The position numbers were made by a program, and so were the translations under genes. Below are positions 5,620 to 7,921 of a stretch of DNA of 7,921 bases, in pieces. This DNA is from Burkholderiales bacterium (GTDB lineage: Bacteria; Pseudomonadota; Gammaproteobacteria; Burkholderiales; Burkholderiaceae_E): contig CP070753.1 in the NCBI GenBank assembly GCA_020348765.1, forward strand, positions 547,581-555,501, read 5' to 3'. Position 1 is the first letter of the stretch. Each line of letters begins with the position of its first letter. The notes under the pieces were generated by a model, which worked only from the letters and a program-made list of their open reading frames with translations, made no database searches and had not been told where the DNA came from.

Positions 5620-5913
5620 ATGAAGTTCGTCAGCTATGTCACCTACACTGCCGACAAGGCGCGGGTCACGACGCACCGGCCCGCCCATCGCGAATACCTG
5701 AGCGGGCTGCTCGCGCAGGGCAAGCTCGTGACGGCGGGGCCGTTCACCGACGACAGCGGCGCCCTGTTCGTGTACGAGGCCGATTCGCCGGAACAGGCCG
5801 AGGCACTGATCGCGGCGGATCCGTTCGCCGTGCACGGGGTGTTCGAGCGCCGCGAGCTCAGGCCGTGGAAGCTGGTGTTCGCGAATCCCGAACTGCTGCG
5901 CATGGCGGAATAG
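5620..5913 (+). CDS. YciI-like family protein
   Basis: This 97-residue single-domain YciI-like protein has a dimeric ferredoxin-like alpha/beta fold. It begins with a strand (MKFVSYVTYTADKA), followed by a helix carrying the conserved histidine H23 (RPAHREYLSGLLAQGKL). Then come TAGPFTDDSGALFVYEADSP with D44/D45, the helix EQAEALIAADPFAVHGVF and the closing strand RRELRPWKLVF. The conserved His/Asp pair has been proposed as an active site in the family, but no general reaction is established. Some members act as dehalogenases or in aromatic degradation. The start is set by GGGAG (5609-5613), 6 bases before the ATG. The in-frame sequence further upstream is unrelated spacer. Length is normal and the gene looks intact and probably monocistronic. 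Confidence 0.9.
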   Translation: MKFVSYVTYTADKARVTTHRPAHREYLSGLLAQGKLVTAGPFTDDSGALFVYEADSPEQAEALIAADPFAVHGVFERRELRPWKLVFANPELLRMAE

Positions 5914-6201
5914 GTTTCGGCTCGCATCGGTGCCGGGCCCAGGACCGACGGGCCGGCCCAAGGGGAACGCGCGCTGCGCGGTCGCCACGGCGGTCCGCGC
6001 CGTGGCCGGGCGATTCACGGTCGGCGCGATTCACGGTCGGTGTGATGGCCGACGGGACGCGGGCCGGCAAGGCGCGCCACTGCGCCTGAGCGATGTCAAG
6101 ACCGGCCAGGCGCAGGGCGCGCACGCGATGCACCGGATCGCCGCAGCGCAGTTCGAGTACTCGCTTTGGCATCAGGGGCCGGAGACGGGGCTGCTGCCGG
6201 C
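5914..6201. other. Convergent spacer
   Basis: This 288-base stretch lies between the 3' ends of the YciI-like gene and the DUF6644-like gene. No gene is supported. It contains the 16-bp direct repeat at 6010-6041. No hairpin with a T-tract was found, so terminators for the two converging genes are not identified. Confidence 0.45.
6010..6041. repeat. 16-bp tandem duplication
   Basis: GCGATTCACGGTCGGC at 6010-6025 is repeated immediately at 6026-6041 with one change in the last base. It lies in the convergent spacer outside any supported gene. Probably a slippage duplication. Confidence 0.75.
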
Positions 6202-6678
6202 TCAGCGGTAGCCGATCAGTCGTCCGAGCAGCAGAATCGCCAACCAGAGCACCAGCGAGACCACTGCGCCGAGGCGCACTCGGCCGTCGGCGGCCGCGCC
6301 CTGCAGGACCGCGCGCCACGGCGGCGCGCGGCTCAGTGCGGCGGCATTGAACAGCGCAAGCCCGATCAGCGCCAGCTTCGCGAGGAACAGTGCATTGAAG
6401 GCGTAGTCCAGCGGACGGGCAGAAAACAGCACCAGGCCGGATCCGGCTGCGAGAGCGAACCCGGCGCGCGCGGCCGGCAGCAGAACCGCCGAAACCGGCT
6501 GCAGCGCCGCCCTGGGCCACATGCCGAGAAGGCGAAGGTCGAGTACGACGATCGTGCCGACCAGCAGCGCGATGCCGAGCACGTGACTCGCATTGACCAG
6601 CGGGTAGACCCAGAGCGACGCGCGCAGCGCCTGCGACCAGGCGCTTTGCTGCAGGTCGGCGAGCAGAGTCACGAGCAC
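6202..6678 (-). CDS. Four-helix membrane protein, DUF6644-like
   Basis: This is a 158-residue integral membrane protein. After a short amphipathic N-terminus (SAWSQALRASLWVYPLVNAS) come four hydrophobic segments: ASHVLGIALLVGTIVVLDL, SAVLLPAARAGFALAAGSGL, NALFLAKLALIGLALF and LGAVVSLVLWLAILLLGRL. The WVYPLVNASHVLGIALLVG...VLDLRLLG block is what I remember as typical of DUF6644-type proteins, in which a conserved His sits in the first helix. No enzymatic function is known. The likely start is GTG at 6678, with another GTG at 6672. Both precede the conserved part, and neither has a good ribosome site. It follows the DUF6152-like gene by 66 bases on the same strand, and I infer an operon. The protein's partner may be that exported protein. 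Confidence 0.75.
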   Translation of the reverse strand: MLVTLLADLQQSAWSQALRASLWVYPLVNASHVLGIALLVGTIVVLDLRLLGMWPRAALQPVSAVLLPAARAGFALAAGSGLVLFSARPLDYAFNALFLAKLALIGLALFNAAALSRAPPWRAVLQGAAADGRVRLGAVVSLVLWLAILLLGRLIGYR

Positions 6679-6744
6679 GGCGCTGGCCCGCGTGCCGCGG
6701 TGCGACGGCGCGGCCCGGCTGCCGCCGGTCGAGCCTCGCCGGCG

Positions 6745-7125
6745 TCAGTCCGCCAGTCGGCCCGGGTACAGGTCGTAGTTTCGCCCGTCGATCACCACGC
6801 GTTCGGCCTTGACGCGTCGTTCCTTCGGGTCGGCCGAGCGCTTGCCGACCACGGTCAGGGTCACGCCCTTGATCAACTTCTCGTCGGGCAGCCCGGCGCG
6901 CTGGTGGCGCCACGGCTGACCGACTTCGGCGGTCCATTTCTCGCCGTCTACATCCAGGATCAGCACGCCGTGCGGGTTGCCGAGCGTGACCCGTTCGATG
7001 GTGCCGGTGACCTTGAACGCGCCGTCGCCGGTCCACGCCCAGCCGTGGTGCGCCAGCGCGGCGCTCGAGCCGACCAGCGTCAGGCAGGCGACGAAGATCC
7101 TGGCGATCATGCTGCGATACGACAT
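6745..7125 (-). CDS. Exported DUF6152-like protein
   Basis: This 126-residue protein has a Sec signal peptide: positive start MSYRSMIAR, hydrophobic core IFVACLTLVGSSAALA, then cleavage before HHGWAW. The mature part is a small beta-rich domain: FKVTGTIERVTLGNPHGVLI, VDGEKWTAEVG, a link, GVTLTVVGKRSADPKERRVKAERVVI, and DGRNYDLYPGR. The AHHGW start of the mature chain and the NPH motif are typical of DUF6152 proteins. Their histidines could bind metal, but this is inference. Function is unknown. The start is well supported by AAGGAG (plus-strand 7134-7139), 8 bases upstream. It is first in a two-gene unit with the DUF6644-like membrane gene, and divergent from the LysE-family gene. Confidence 0.82.
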   Translation of the reverse strand: MSYRSMIARIFVACLTLVGSSAALAHHGWAWTGDGAFKVTGTIERVTLGNPHGVLILDVDGEKWTAEVGQPWRHQRAGLPDEKLIKGVTLTVVGKRSADPKERRVKAERVVIDGRNYDLYPGRLAD

Positions 7126-7312
7126 CTCGCGGACTCCTTGATGCGCGTGCGGAATTTGAATTGTGGCCGACGTGACCGCAGCGCTGTCACAATGCCCTCA
7201 CTGCCGACGTGCGCGTCGTGTCGATGCGCAGGTCGGGCGGGAGCGCTTGCGCGCCGGCCCGACCCGGCAAACGGGGGCGGGCGCAACCCCCGATGTCGGC
7301 TCGGAGATCGCA
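7126..7312. promoter_or_regulatory. Divergent promoter region, DUF6152-like / LysE-family
   Basis: These 187 bases must drive both divergent genes. The AT-richest patch is around 7151-7165 (GGAATTTGAATTGTG). Two overlapping inverted repeats are visible: GTGAC (7172-7176) with GTCAC (7186-7190), and ATTGTG (7160-7165) with CACAAT (7188-7193). No -35/-10 pair with standard spacing stands out. Closer to the exporter is a stem-loop (7231-7264). No regulator gene is in the window. Confidence 0.35.
7231..7264 (+). other. Stem-loop in the exporter leader
   Basis: GGTCGGGC (7231-7238) pairs perfectly with GCCCGACC (7257-7264). Inside the loop, GCGC-TT-GCGC (7243-7252) forms a second short stem. The structure lies about 50 bases upstream of the LysE-family start, presumably in its 5' leader, with no T-tract. 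It could influence expression or be incidental in GC-rich DNA. Confidence 0.3.
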
Positions 7313-7921
7313 ATGCCGGAGGCTTCCTGGACCCTGTTCGTGATCGCGTCGCTCGCGGTGATCGTGACACCGGGGCAGGACATGATCCTGGTCATGTCCC
7401 GGTCCCTGGCCCAGGGCCCGGCAGCAGGTGTGGTCACGGCCGCCGGCGTCAGCACGGGGCTGGTCGGGCACACCCTGCTGGCGGCGCTGGGTCTGGGGGC
7501 CGTGCTGCGCACCTCGGAATGGTTGTTTCTGGCGCTGAAGCTGATCGGCGCGGCTTACCTCGTCTATCTGGGCGTGGGGCTGTTGCGCACCCGGCACACC
7601 GAGCTGCTGGTGAGGCTGCAGTCGCGACGCTCGCTGTGGCGGCTGTATGCGGAAGGCACGCTGTCCAACCTGTCGAACCCGAAGGTCGCGGTGTTCTACT
7701 TCGCGTTTCTGCCGCAGTTCGTGCGCGCCGGCATCGATCGGCCCGCGCTGGTGCTCCTGGTGCTCGGGCTGGCGTTCGCGGCACTGACGTTCATGATCAA
7801 GGGGCCGGTCGGTCTGTTCGCCGGGATGATGTCCGCCTGGCTGAGGGCGCGCCCGAACGTGCTGCGCTGGCTGTACCGGTTCAGCGGGATGGTGCTGATC
7901 GGCCTCGGGCTGCGGCTGGTC
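7313..7921 (+). CDS. LysE/RhtB-family amino-acid exporter, 3' end outside window
   Basis: Two hundred and three codons are open to the right edge. The protein is a LysE/RhtB-type translocator of the inner membrane, which exports amino acids or related metabolites; the substrate is unknown. The signature is clear: a first helix with VTPGQDMILVMSRSLAQG, then GVVTAAGVSTGLVGHTLLAA, WLFLALKLIGAAYLVYLGVG, the loop with LYAEGTLSNLSNPKVAVFYF, FLPQFV, LVLLVLGLAFAALTFMIKG, and a last helix around RFSGMVLIGLGLRL. Family proteins are about 205-210 residues, so only a few C-terminal codons should be missing. The ATG at 7313 is supported by GGAG (7303-7306), 6 bases upstream. The ATG at 7293 is out of frame. 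It is divergently oriented from the DUF6152-like gene. Confidence 0.92.
   Translation, partial: MPEASWTLFVIASLAVIVTPGQDMILVMSRSLAQGPAAGVVTAAGVSTGLVGHTLLAALGLGAVLRTSEWLFLALKLIGAAYLVYLGVGLLRTRHTELLVRLQSRRSLWRLYAEGTLSNLSNPKVAVFYFAFLPQFVRAGIDRPALVLLVLGLAFAALTFMIKGPVGLFAGMMSAWLRARPNVLRWLYRFSGMVLIGLGLRLV

Noticed and set aside
4801..6018. 405-codon minus frame
   Set aside because: Overlaps the hydrolase in another frame, crosses the tandem-repeat spacer and lies antisense to the YciI-like gene. Composition is shadow-like.
5858..7036. 392-codon minus frame
   Set aside because: Reads the DUF6152-like and DUF6644-like genes out of frame. Arg-rich with no motifs.
1..7921. A new defence, mobile or biosynthetic gene system
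   Set aside because: The genes belong to unrelated small families on mixed strands, with no transposase, integrase, toxin-antitoxin pair, CRISPR array or modular biosynthetic gene. The nuclease-like gene alone is not enough to claim a system.

Overview
The window comes from a GC-rich bacterium, probably a proteobacterium (Gamma- or Betaproteobacteria). Base composition looks like two-thirds GC or more by eye, and codon third positions in the real genes are strongly G/C. The repertoire fits: a DUF6152/DUF6644-type pair, a Tat-dependent dienelactone hydrolase, a CWC-type Cys-rich protein, a YciI-like protein and a LysE-type exporter. The exact lineage cannot be read from the sequence. No rRNA, tRNA, CRISPR array, transposase, phage gene or plasmid gene is visible.

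Left part (1-2773), all plus strand after about 120: the 3' portion of an isoprenylcysteine carboxyl methyltransferase-family membrane protein; a small single-domain DNA/RNA non-specific endonuclease-like protein; a YsnE-like GNAT acetyltransferase; a second, unrelated GNAT acetyltransferase; and a small ABM-like ferredoxin-fold protein with a very good Shine-Dalgarno site. The extreme left edge carries minus-strand coding sequence for a membrane protein. It meets the methyltransferase fragment head-to-head near 120, and neither side has a normal start.

Middle (2774-5240): a class I SAM-dependent methyltransferase about 50 bases after the ABM-like gene; a decayed minus-strand DUF937-type gene remnant; a CWC-type Cys-rich small protein (68 aa); and a convergent minus-strand dienelactone hydrolase-family protein with a twin-arginine N-terminus.

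Right part (5241-7921): a spacer with a short tandem repeat; a plus-strand YciI-like gene with a plausible promoter; a convergent minus-strand pair (exported DUF6152-like protein, then a four-helix DUF6644-like membrane protein); and, divergent from that pair, a LysE/RhtB-family amino-acid exporter cut by the right edge just short of its expected C-terminus.

The genes do not form one evident pathway. The window reads as ordinary chromosomal filler: small enzymes, acetyltransferases and small conserved domains, with several signs of gene decay (truncated methyltransferase, DUF937 remnant, orphan in-frame peptide before the second acetyltransferase). I found no convincing previously undescribed multi-gene system. 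The most useful leads are the broken junction near 120, the DUF937 relic, the orphan peptide at 1565-1669 and the poorly characterised nuclease-like protein.
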